A DNA stretch of 64,000 nucleotides from Gemmatimonadaceae bacterium (lineage in GTDB: Bacteria > Gemmatimonadota > Gemmatimonadetes > Gemmatimonadales > Gemmatimonadaceae), in NCBI GenBank assembly GCA_035533015.1, contig DATLUQ010000011.1, positions 1-64,000 of the forward strand, read 5' to 3'. Each line of letters starts with the position of its first letter. Positions within the stretch are counted from its first letter, which is position 1. Made by a program: the position numbers and the translations under genes. Below the pieces are notes generated by a model that saw nothing but the letters and a program-made list of their open reading frames with translations, ran no database searches and was not told the DNA's origin. Below, piece after piece: positions 52,135 through 59,612 of the stretch.

Positions 52135-52892
52135 TGCGCCTCACGATCCTCGGTACGGGCACCATCGCCCTCGCGCCCACCCGCGCCTGCGCCGGATACC
52201 TCGTGGAGGCGGGCGACGTGCGGCTGCTACTCGACTGCGGAAGTGGCGTGGCCCGCCGGCTCGCGGAGCTTGCCCTGCCCTGGCCGGCCATCACGCACGT
52301 CGCGCTGTCGCACTTCCACATCGACCACCACGGCGACCTGCCCACTCTGATCTTCGCCTGCCGATACGGCATCCTCCCTCCACGGAGCGCGCCACTCACC
52401 GTGATCGGGCCGGTCGGCACGGCCGACCTGCTCCACCGCCTGGCCGATGCCTACGGCCCCTGGGTGCTCGACCCCGGATTCCCCCTGCAGGTGGTGGAAA
52501 TCGCCCCCCAGACCCCCCTGGCCGTGGGGGAAGATCTCGTGCTCGAAGCCTTCAAGGTTCCCCATACCCCCGAGAGTGTGGCATATTCCGTGACGGCCGG
52601 CGCACACCGCCTCGTCTACACGGGAGACACGGGATACTTCCCCGCCCTCGCCGAGTGGGCCGATGGGTGCGACGTCCTGTTGTGCGAGTGCTCGCTCCCC
52701 GAGGCCCTGGCCATTCCGGAGCATCTGACGCCCGAACAGTGCGGCGCGCTCGCGGAACTGGCGAGACCACGGCGACTGGTGCTCACGCACCTCTATCCGC
52801 CGGTGGAAGAGACGGACATCCCAGCCGCGGTGGCGGCACGATACCCGGGTCCGCTCACCGTCGCTCGCGACGGGTGGCAGACCGAAATCTAG
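52131..52892 (+). CDS. Metallo-beta-lactamase-fold hydrolase, RNase Z/ElaC-like (253 aa)
   Basis: ATG 52131 overlaps the upstream stop (ATGA). The signature HFHIDHHGD is at about residue 62 (HxHxDH). [23 protein letters not shown] opens the fold, [15 protein letters not shown] supplies the fourth ligand Asp, and LTHLYP the last His. The arrangement is of the RNase Z/CPSF type of MBL proteins, but the tRNase Z exosite arm is not evident. The substrate is uncertain: RNA 3'-end, phosphodiester or another ester. Confidence 0.85.
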   Translation: MMRLTILGTGTIALAPTRACAGYLVEAGDVRLLLDCGSGVARRLAELALPWPAITHVALSHFHIDHHGDLPTLIFACRYGILPPRSAPLTVIGPVGTADLLHRLADAYGPWVLDPGFPLQVVEIAPQTPLAVGEDLVLEAFKVPHTPESVAYSVTAGAHRLVYTGDTGYFPALAEWADGCDVLLCECSLPEALAIPEHLTPEQCGALAELARPRRLVLTHLYPPVEETDIPAAVAARYPGPLTVARDGWQTEI

Positions 52893-52900
52893 GAGTGCAC

Positions 52901-53953
52901 ATGTTGGTGGTGATGCAGCACGGCGCCACGCCCGACCAGGTGGACCGCGTCGTGCAGACGATCGAGGAGATGGGCTACCAGGCGCGGTCCATGCCGGGCG
53001 AGCAACGCACGGCGGTTGGCCTCGTGGGCAACGACGGGCGCGTCGATGCGTCGCGCATCGAGGCCCTGCCCGGCGTGGCCGAAGTCATTCACGTCTCCAA
53101 ACCGTACAAGCAGGTCTCGCGCGAGTGGCAGCCGCAGAACACCGTGGTCACGATCGCCCCCGGCGTGTCGTTCGGCGGGCACGACGTGGCCATCATCGCC
53201 GGACCGTGCTCGGTGGAGAGCGAACATCAGATCGTGACGGCGGCGCGCGCCGTGCGCGCGGCCGGCGCCACGGCGCTGCGGGGCGGCGCGTTCAAACCAC
53301 GCAGTTCGCCCTACGCCTTCCAGGGCCTCGGCAAGAAGGGGCTCGAGATGCTCGCCGTGGCCAAGCGCGAGACGGGTCTCCCCATCGTCACCGAGGCGCT
53401 GGACGAGGACGGCGCCCACCTGGTCGCCGAGTACGCCGACTGCATCCAGATCGGCGCGCGCAACATGCAGAACTACTCGCTGCTCCGCGCCGTTGGCCGC
53501 ATCGGCAAGCCCGTGCTGCTCAAGCGCGGCATGGCGGCCACGATCACCGACCTCCTCATGAGCGCCGAGTACATCCTGGCCGAGGGCAACAGCCAGGTGA
53601 TCCTGTGCGAACGCGGCATTCGCAGCTTCGACACCACCACGCGCAATCTGCTCGACCTGACGGCGATTCCGGTGGTGCAGAAGCTCTCGCACCTGCCGAT
53701 GATCGCCGATCCGAGCCACGGCACGGGCCTGCGCGACAAGGTCACGCCGATGGCCCGGGCCGCGATTGCCGCGGGCGCCGATGGGATCCTCGTCGAGGTG
53801 CACCCGAACCCCGACCGCGCACTATCCGACGGCGGCCAGTCGCTCTACCCCGAGCAGTTCGCGCGCTTGGTAGGCGAGATCCGCGCGATCGCGGCGGCGA
53901 TCGGACGGTCGGTGCTCCCCACGCCCGGCACCGCGCCGCTCCCGGTGGGGTAG
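52901..53953 (+). CDS. aroF: 3-deoxy-7-phosphoheptulonate synthase (DAHP synthase, AroA-I beta type)
   Basis: First step of the shikimate pathway. 350 aa. An N-terminal ferredoxin-like regulatory domain (about residues 1-75; [19 protein letters not shown]) precedes the TIM barrel. Motifs are [74 protein letters not shown], and [18 protein letters not shown]. The extra N-terminal domain is like the feedback-regulated Thermotoga-type enzyme. Starts at ATG 52901, 8 bases after the MBL gene. Confidence 0.95.
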   Translation: MLVVMQHGATPDQVDRVVQTIEEMGYQARSMPGEQRTAVGLVGNDGRVDASRIEALPGVAEVIHVSKPYKQVSREWQPQNTVVTIAPGVSFGGHDVAIIAGPCSVESEHQIVTAARAVRAAGATALRGGAFKPRSSPYAFQGLGKKGLEMLAVAKRETGLPIVTEALDEDGAHLVAEYADCIQIGARNMQNYSLLRAVGRIGKPVLLKRGMAATITDLLMSAEYILAEGNSQVILCERGIRSFDTTTRNLLDLTAIPVVQKLSHLPMIADPSHGTGLRDKVTPMARAAIAAGADGILVEVHPNPDRALSDGGQSLYPEQFARLVGEIRAIAAAIGRSVLPTPGTAPLPVG

Positions 53954-54000
53954 GCCAGGGAACGTCGCGCCGCCAGTGCGGCGTTCCGGCCTCACGAATC

Positions 54001-54666
54001 ATGATCACCCGCCTCTCCCTCACCGGCCTCGCCACCGCGCTCCTCGTGAGCGCCGTCGGCGTGCAGGCCCAGCAATCATCGGCGCATGCCGCCGTACAGC
54101 ACGCCGTGGACGCCTGGTCCAAGGTCCGCACCGTACGGGCGACCTTCGAGCAGACGGTATCGAACGCGCTCACCGGGACATCGGCCCACGCACAGGGCGA
54201 ATACGAGCAGCGGCGCCCCAACAAGCTCGCCGTGCGGTTCCGCGATCCCGATGGCGACCGCATCGTGGCCGACGGCACCTGGCTCTGGCTCTATCTGCCG
54301 AGCAGCACCCCCGGCCAGGTGATCAAGCGGCCAGTCGCCGAGGGGGGCGGCACGGTGGATCTCACCGGCGCGTTCCTCGACGATCCATTCACGAAGTACG
54401 ATCTGGCGGATGGGGGCGCCGCAACCGTGGACGGCCGGCCGGTGCGCGTGGTCGTGCTCACGCCGAAGCCCGACGGCCCCAGGGAGTTCTCGAAGGCCAC
54501 GGTCTGGATCGACGATGCCGACGGGTACGTCCGACAGTTCGAGGTGGTGGAGCCCAACGGCGTCACGCGCCGAGTGCATCTCACGTCGCTGCGCGTCAAC
54601 GTGCCGGTGGACGACGCCGCGTTCAATTTCGCGGTGCCCAAGGGCGCGCGGGTGGTCGCTCGTTGA
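54001..54666 (+). CDS. lolA: Outer-membrane lipoprotein carrier protein LolA
   Basis: A signal peptide (residues about 1-22) is followed by VRTVRATFEQTVSNALTG and GEYEQRRPNKLAVRFRDP, then GTWLWLYLPS, the classic LolA opening. It continues with FSKATVWIDDADGYVRQFEV and VPVDDAAFNFAVPKGARV. LolA is the periplasmic chaperone that carries lipoproteins from LolCDE to LolB. 221 aa. It supports a Gram-negative envelope with the outer membrane implied by the barrel protein upstream. Confidence 0.93.
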   Translation: MITRLSLTGLATALLVSAVGVQAQQSSAHAAVQHAVDAWSKVRTVRATFEQTVSNALTGTSAHAQGEYEQRRPNKLAVRFRDPDGDRIVADGTWLWLYLPSSTPGQVIKRPVAEGGGTVDLTGAFLDDPFTKYDLADGGAATVDGRPVRVVVLTPKPDGPREFSKATVWIDDADGYVRQFEVVEPNGVTRRVHLTSLRVNVPVDDAAFNFAVPKGARVVAR

Positions 54667-54710
54667 CCGCGCGCCGAGCAATCCGAACGCCTATATCGGG
54701 AGACTGACTC

Positions 54711-55547
54711 ATGGCTCGCAAGCAGACCCTGGTGCTGATCGTCGTCGCCATCGCGCTCGTCGGCACGATCGCCGCCGCCGTCAATCGCCGCAACGCCGCG
54801 CGCCAGCCGGTTGCGACCACGGCGGCGCCGATTCCGGTTCCCGCGGCCGTGATGGACGACCTCGCGTCCATTCCGCCGGCGGTCTGGGAACGCGCCGGCA
54901 CGACGGGGGCGTCGCGGCCCACGTTCGTCGGCAGCGTCGGCGGGTCCGGCGCCAAGCCGGTCGTGCTGTATATCGGTTCCCTCTACTGCCCGTACTGCGC
55001 GGCGGCCCGATGGTCGATGATCACCGCGCTCGCCCGGTTCGGCAGTTTCTCCGGGCTCACGTACTCCGCGTCGTCTTCGGTCGACGTGTATCCCAGCACG
55101 CCGACGTTCTCGTTTCACGGCGGCACCTATGCGAGCCAGTACATCGAGTTTCAATCGGTCGAACTGGAGAGCGACGTGCAGCTCCCCGACGGGCGGTATG
55201 AACCGCTCCAGGCGCCCACGGCGGAGCAGGAAGCGCTCCTGGAGCGGTACGACGCGCCGCCGTATGTCGACAAGGCGAACGTCGGCGGCATTCCCTTCAT
55301 CCTCATCGGCGGGCGCTACATGTGGAGCGGCTCCCCGTACTCGCCCGCCGTCCTGGCCAACCAGACGCAGGCCGCAATCGCCGCCACGCTGCCTACCGGA
55401 TCGGGAGACGCGGCGCGCGCCATCCTGACCAACGCCAACCAGATCACGGCGACCATCTGCGCCGTTGACGGCAACCGGCCGGCAGACGTCTGCGCCGGCG
55501 CGGCAATCCAGCAGGCGGTCAAGGCGCTGCCCGACAAAGCACCCTGA
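54711..55547 (+). CDS. DUF929-type thioredoxin-like exported protein (278 aa)
   Basis: An N-terminal membrane anchor (about residues 5-25) is followed by a thioredoxin-like domain. [20 protein letters not shown] carries the CPYC redox pair, [20 protein letters not shown] and [13 protein letters not shown] follow (cis-Pro type). The pattern matches DUF929 proteins that pair with VKOR. The next gene is a VKOR homologue, starting on the last base of this stop (TGATG). It should act as a periplasmic disulphide-transfer partner. Confidence 0.88.
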   Translation: MARKQTLVLIVVAIALVGTIAAAVNRRNAARQPVATTAAPIPVPAAVMDDLASIPPAVWERAGTTGASRPTFVGSVGGSGAKPVVLYIGSLYCPYCAAARWSMITALARFGSFSGLTYSASSSVDVYPSTPTFSFHGGTYASQYIEFQSVELESDVQLPDGRYEPLQAPTAEQEALLERYDAPPYVDKANVGGIPFILIGGRYMWSGSPYSPAVLANQTQAAIAATLPTGSGDAARAILTNANQITATICAVDGNRPADVCAGAAIQQAVKALPDKAP

Positions 55548-56008
55548 TGCGCCGCCGGACCTCCGATCGCGTCCGACTCGCGCTCACGCTTCTCGGGCTG
55601 CTCATCGCGGGGTATCTGACTCTCCTGCACTACGACAGCAGCGTTCCGCTGGTGTGCAGCGGTGGGTCGTTGGTCAACTGCGAGACGGTGTTGACCAGCC
55701 CATCGGCGTTCGCGTTCGGCGTACCGGTTGCCGTGTGGGGCCTGCTCTGGTTCGTCGTCGCCCTGGGGCTCGCGCTGCCGCCGGTTCGCGCGGGCGCGCG
55801 GGGGCAATCGCCCGCGCTGCGTGCGGCCGGCCTCGGCTGGACGTTGATCGGCACGTGCGCCGTGCTCTGGCTGGTGTACCAGGAACTGGGCGTGATCGGC
55901 CGGATCTGCGCCTGGTGCACCGCCATTCACGTGTTGGTGCTGGCGCTGCTCGTTATCCAGGTGCTGAGCGAACCGGAGCGCGGGGCCGGGCCGACCGATC
56001 ATTCGTGA
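55547..56008 (+). CDS. VKOR family quinone-linked disulphide-generating membrane protein (153 aa)
   Basis: Four transmembrane helices. The first periplasmic loop has a Cys pair (VCSGGSLVNCETVLTSPSA, split; Cys about residues 37 and 45). The C-terminal helix has the active-site CxxC (RICAWCTAIHVL). This is the bacterial VKOR pattern; VKOR oxidises periplasmic Trx-like partners by passing electrons to quinone, replacing DsbB. The start shares one base with the DUF929 stop, so the two are coupled. Confidence 0.9.
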   Translation: MRRRTSDRVRLALTLLGLLIAGYLTLLHYDSSVPLVCSGGSLVNCETVLTSPSAFAFGVPVAVWGLLWFVVALGLALPPVRAGARGQSPALRAAGLGWTLIGTCAVLWLVYQELGVIGRICAWCTAIHVLVLALLVIQVLSEPERGAGPTDHS

Positions 56009-56028
56009 CCGGCCAGGTGGATCGGCCC

Positions 56029-56670
56029 TCAGCCGATCCGCGGCTCGACCACCGCCAGTAGCCGCGCGAAGACGTCGTCCGCCGATCCCGACGCGTCGAC
56101 GGTCACGATCGGACCGCATTCGCGGTGCGCGGCCTGCCACGCCTCGGTGGCGAAGCTCGCGAACGCCTGCGCCACCCGGTGGTGGAATTCGTCGCCGTTG
56201 CGTTCCATGCGGTCGCGCTCCCCGCGCTTTTCGGCACGCGCCAGCCCTTCGGCCACCGGCAACGCGAACAGCAGCGTGAGATCGGGCACCAGCCCCGAGG
56301 TCGCCACGGCGTTGGCTTCCATCACTTCGCGCTCGGGCAGCCCGCGCCCCGCGCCCTGGTAGGCATACGTCGATAAGAAGAACCGGTCGAGCAGCACGAC
56401 GTGCCCCGCGGCGAGCGCCGGCCGCACGAGGGACTGGACCAACTGGGCACGCGACGCCATGAACAGCAGCGCCTCGGCCCGCGGCGTGATGTCGGAGGCG
56501 GGATCGAGCAGCAAACGCCGGATCTCGTCACCGAGGGGCGTACCGCCGGGTTCGCGGAGCGCGTGCACCACGCGCCCGCCCGACTCCAGCCACGACGTGA
56601 GCCGGCGGAGCTGCGTGGACTTGCCCACGCCCTCCGCCCCCTCGAATACGATCAGTGGGCCCCGGGTCAT
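56029..56670 (-). CDS. tmk: Thymidylate kinase
   Basis: 213 aa; makes dTDP from dTMP. The P-loop is in IVFEGAEGVGKSTQLRRL (about residues 7-24). ALREPGGTPLGDEIRRLLLD carries the DR-x-like TMP site, and VLLDRFFLSTYAYQGAGRGL is the DRY/DRF motif. The lid region has EKRGERDRMER. ATG 56670 matches the family start; the frame is open 11 codons further. It sits a few bases from the YlbF-like gene and is last of a minus-strand group. Confidence 0.95.
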   Translation of the reverse strand: MTRGPLIVFEGAEGVGKSTQLRRLTSWLESGGRVVHALREPGGTPLGDEIRRLLLDPASDITPRAEALLFMASRAQLVQSLVRPALAAGHVVLLDRFFLSTYAYQGAGRGLPEREVMEANAVATSGLVPDLTLLFALPVAEGLARAEKRGERDRMERNGDEFHHRVAQAFASFATEAWQAAHRECGPIVTVDASGSADDVFARLLAVVEPRIG

Positions 56671-56671
56671 G

Positions 56672-57025
56672 TCACCCCAGCATGATGATCGGACTCGACG
56701 CACCCTTCTCGATGCCGTCGAGAATCCAATCGTTCACCTTCGCCATCGTCTTGTCGAAGTTCTCCTGCGACACGATCAGCCGCTGGTACACGGGCTGTCC
56801 CTGCACCTTTGCCAACAGATCGTCGAGCTGCTGTTCCATCTCGGGCGTCGGCCGCTCACCGCGCGCGATCATCCGCTGCGCGTCCACCCGGAGTTGCTCC
56901 ATCTGACGCAGCATCGCCACCGCGTCCTTGTCTTCGCCCAGCGCCTCGTTGGCGCGCTTGAGCCCCTGGTACTCCGCGCTCTGGCCGATGAGGCGCCCCA
57001 GGTCCTTCGCCTTTTCTTCGATCAT
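56672..57025 (-). CDS. YlbF/YmcA family helical protein (117 aa)
   Basis: Small all-helical protein. KAKDLGRLIGQSAEYQGLKRANEAL, then LRQMEQLRVDAQRMI and DLLAKVQGQPVYQRLIVSQENFDK split into parts, match YlbF/YmcA/DUF964. In Bacillus, family members assist RNase Y-dependent RNA processing; whether that holds here is unknown. ATG 57025 overlaps the prmC end by 4 bases (ATGA). Ends two bases before the tmk start, so the genes are probably co-transcribed. Confidence 0.85.
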   Translation of the reverse strand: MIEEKAKDLGRLIGQSAEYQGLKRANEALGEDKDAVAMLRQMEQLRVDAQRMIARGERPTPEMEQQLDDLLAKVQGQPVYQRLIVSQENFDKTMAKVNDWILDGIEKGASSPIIMLG

Positions 57026-57951
57026 CTCCACTCCCGTCGCCGTGCAACGACGAACCGTTCGCGCCCGGCGAGGTCGAACCGCACCGAGACGTCTGCGAAA
57101 GCTGTATCGGCGGAGACCATCTCCGCCACCAATGAGGCGCGCCCCGCATCGACTTCGAGCGCCAGGACACCACCCGATTCCAACTGCGAGGCCGCCCCAC
57201 CCACCAGAGCCCGCGTCACCGCCAACCCGTGATCGGGACTCAGCAGCGCCGCGACCGGCTCCCAATCGCGCACCGACGCCGGCAGCGCGCGCACTTCGTC
57301 GTACGCAATGTAGGGTGGGTTCGACACGATCGCCCGCGCGCGAACACCGGCCAGCGGCCGCAGCAGCGACCCATGGCGGAACTCCGCCGCCGCCCGGAGC
57401 CCCTGGGCCAGCGCGGTGGCGTTGTGCCGCGCCACGTCGAGGGCGTCGAGCGACACGTCCACGCCGATCACGCGGTCGAACGTGCCTTCCTGCGCCAGCG
57501 CCAGCGCGATCGCCCCCGATCCCGTGCCGACATCGATCGCCAGCCCGCCGCGCGTCGCGCGCGTCGCGTCGAGCACCAGCTCCACCAGCATCTCCGTTTC
57601 CGGACGCGGGATCAGCACGCGCTCGTCCACGTCGAGCATGAGGGACCGGAACGCCGCGCGTCTCACCGCGTACGCAAAGGGCATCCCCCGCTTCAGCCGG
57701 TGCGCCGCCTCGAGGGCGCGGGCCAGAAGCATCGCATCCACGGGAGCGTCGGCGTGCAGGGCCGGCCAGTGGCGCCCCACGTCGAGCAGCGCGCCCACGA
57801 TCTCGCGGGCCTGCGCCGTGGCGGCCGCCGGGCTGGGGGCCGCGCATCCGTCGGCCACCTGCTGCACGACCGCCCCGACCGTGAGCGCGCCGAGGCCCAC
57901 GACCCGTGGCAGCCCCCGCGTGTCGTCCGGTAGCGGCCGGTCAGGCAACAC
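57022..57951 (-). CDS. prmC: Release factor glutamine methyltransferase PrmC
   Basis: 309 aa. It methylates the Gln of the GGQ motif in peptide release factors. A helical N-terminal domain (about residues 40-110; [18 protein letters not shown]) precedes a SAM-binding fold. Motif I is [17 protein letters not shown], and the catalytic NPPY is in [20 protein letters not shown] 57951 lies 11 bases inside the prfA 3' end, so the methylase is coupled to its substrate gene. Confidence 0.94.
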   Translation of the reverse strand: MLPDRPLPDDTRGLPRVVGLGALTVGAVVQQVADGCAAPSPAAATAQAREIVGALLDVGRHWPALHADAPVDAMLLARALEAAHRLKRGMPFAYAVRRAAFRSLMLDVDERVLIPRPETEMLVELVLDATRATRGGLAIDVGTGSGAIALALAQEGTFDRVIGVDVSLDALDVARHNATALAQGLRAAAEFRHGSLLRPLAGVRARAIVSNPPYIAYDEVRALPASVRDWEPVAALLSPDHGLAVTRALVGGAASQLESGGVLALEVDAGRASLVAEMVSADTAFADVSVRFDLAGRERFVVARRREWR

Positions 57952-59008
57952 TCAGCCGCTCCTCGACATCGGCCATACGCAGGGCTTCGATCAGTCCGCC
58001 GATATCGCCGTCGAGTACGCCCGGCAGATTGTGGGTGGTGTAGCCGATGCGGTGGTCGGTGATCCGGCTCTGCGGAAAGTTGTAGGTGCGAATCTTGGCC
58101 GAGCGGTCGCCCGTGCCCACCTGCGTCTTGCGCATGCGGGCCCGCTCCGCTTCGCGCTCGGCCAGGCGGAGGTCGAGCAGGCGGGCCCGCAGCACGTCCA
58201 TGGCGCGCGCCTTGTTCTGGATCTGCGAGCGCTGGTCCTGTTGGCTGATCACGATCCCGGTGGGCAGGTGCGTGATGCGGACGGCGGAATCGGTGGTATT
58301 CACCCCCTGGCCGCCCGGGCCCGAGGCGCGGAAGACGTCGATGCGCAGCTCCTTCTCGTCGATCTTCACGTCCACCTCTTCGGCCTCGGGGAGTACCGCC
58401 ACGGTAGCGGCCGAGGTGTGGATGCGGCCCTGGTTCTCGGTGGCGGGCACGCGCTGCACGCGGTGCACGCCCGATTCCCAGCGCATGGCGCCGAAGGGGC
58501 CCTCGCCGGCCACCTTGAATATGACTTCTTTAATCCCACCGAGCGTGCCTTCGGAGTACGACATGACCTCGAGCTTCCAGCCGCGCCGCTCGCAGTAGCG
58601 GGTGTACATGCGGTAGAGGTCGGCGGCGAACAACGCCGCTTCGTCGCCACCCGTGCCGGCCCGGATCTCGACGATCGCGTTCCGGTCATCGAGCGGGTCG
58701 TGGGGCACGAGCATCGGCTTGAGCCGCTCCTCCATCCCGGCGATGGACGCCTCCAGCCGTTCGACCTCGGCCGTCGCCTCGGCCGCCATCTCGGGGTCGT
58801 CAACGGAAACGAGCTCGCGGGCCTGCGCGAGCTCGTTCTCTTGCTTGCGGAGCCGAGCGGCCAGCTCGACCAGCGGGGTCAGGCGACGGTGCTCGCGTCC
58901 CAGTTCGGCCAGCTTGCGCGAATCGCGCAGAGCCCCGGGATCGGACAGCGCACGCTCGACGTCGGCCGCGCGGGCCAGGGTATCGGCAAGTCGGTCGCGG
59001 AGGCTCAG
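57941..59008 (-). CDS. prfA: Peptide chain release factor 1, apparent CTG start
   Basis: Reads UAA/UAG and hydrolyses peptidyl-tRNA. The GGQ motif is in [15 protein letters not shown], the anticodon-like PxT loop region precedes it, and [20 protein letters not shown] is conserved. No ATG, GTG or TTG occurs near the family N-terminus in this frame. CTG 59008 overlaps the rpmE stop as CTGA and gives 355 aa, the expected length. The nearest in-frame GTG lies about 37 codons upstream, inside rpmE in another frame. The start is therefore probably CTG with coupling to rpmE termination. Confidence 0.9.
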   Translation of the reverse strand: MSLRDRLADTLARAADVERALSDPGALRDSRKLAELGREHRRLTPLVELAARLRKQENELAQARELVSVDDPEMAAEATAEVERLEASIAGMEERLKPMLVPHDPLDDRNAIVEIRAGTGGDEAALFAADLYRMYTRYCERRGWKLEVMSYSEGTLGGIKEVIFKVAGEGPFGAMRWESGVHRVQRVPATENQGRIHTSAATVAVLPEAEEVDVKIDEKELRIDVFRASGPGGQGVNTTDSAVRITHLPTGIVISQQDQRSQIQNKARAMDVLRARLLDLRLAEREAERARMRKTQVGTGDRSAKIRTYNFPQSRITDHRIGYTTHNLPGVLDGDIGGLIEALRMADVEERLSVA

Positions 59009-59208
59009 GCCTTCTTCCCGAACTTCTGGCGGAACCGCTCGACGCGGCCGGCGGTATCCACGAGGCGCTGCTTGCCGGTATAGAACGGGTGGCACTGCGA
59101 GCAGACGTCGGTGTGGATCTCGGCCTGGGTGGACCGGGTTTCGAATGTATTGCCGCAGGCACACTTGACCGTGGCCGTGGCGTACGCAGGATGGATGTCG
59201 GCTTTCAT
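59005..59208 (-). CDS. rpmE: 50S ribosomal protein L31
   Basis: 67 aa, zinc-binding (C+) form: C16 and C18 in [10 protein letters not shown]36 and C39 in [18 protein letters not shown]. The C-terminus has [13 protein letters not shown] start at ATG 59208 (KADIHPAYA), the family N-terminus; the frame is open eight codons further. It heads the rpmE-prfA-prmC-ylbF-tmk run. Confidence 0.96.
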   Translation of the reverse strand: MKADIHPAYATATVKCACGNTFETRSTQAEIHTDVCSQCHPFYTGKQRLVDTAGRVERFRQKFGKKA

Positions 59209-59240
59209 GGACCTGGACCTCTTGAAGGGCAAACTACCAA

Positions 59241-59277
59241 GCTAGAAAATATAGCCGGTTCCGCCCGTAAAAGACAA
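59241..59277 (-). promoter_or_regulatory. Sigma70-like promoter of rpmE operon
   Basis: On the minus strand TTGTCT (59277-59272), 18-base spacer, TATATT (59253-59248). The boxes match at 4/6 or better, and transcription would start near 59241, about 33 bases before ATG 59208. It is a plausible promoter for the whole rpmE-tmk run. Confidence 0.5.
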
Positions 59278-59346
59278 GCCGGCAAAGGGTTGCGATATGA
59301 CAAACATAGTGTGTCCGATCATGGGGTGCATCGCCCATCGGAAGCG

Positions 59347-59610
59347 TTGACGTACGGAGATTTCGCGCTCGTGCCGCGCGGCGCCAACGGCCATCTGGGG
59401 CTGAGCTTCTACGGCACGTATCACACGACCGTCCTGCCGTACACCATCGGGCTGCTCCTCACCGCGTACTTCCTTATCAAAGCCGCCCACGCACTACCGC
59501 GAGAGACGCAGAGGCTGCTGCGCTACCTGACCGAGGCGCTCCTCGTCCTGGCCATGCTCGTGGTGTCTCCTCCGGCTGACCAAGCCGGCGCCGGGCTGAC
59601 GAGCCGCCAG
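59347..59610 (+). pseudogene. Fragment of a small membrane protein
   Basis: The plus strand encodes LTYGDFALVPRGANGHLG, then SFYGTYHTTVLPYTIGLLLT and AYFLIKAAHALPRETQ, with a second hydrophobic run LLVLAMLVVSP. This is clearly membrane-protein-like. No good ATG is present (TTG 59347 is possible). The frame runs on into the antisense of the BTAD gene 3' end, where it loses protein-like character. It is probably a decayed N-terminal half of a membrane protein whose rest was lost. Family not recognised with confidence. Confidence 0.45.
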
Positions 59611-59612
59611 TT

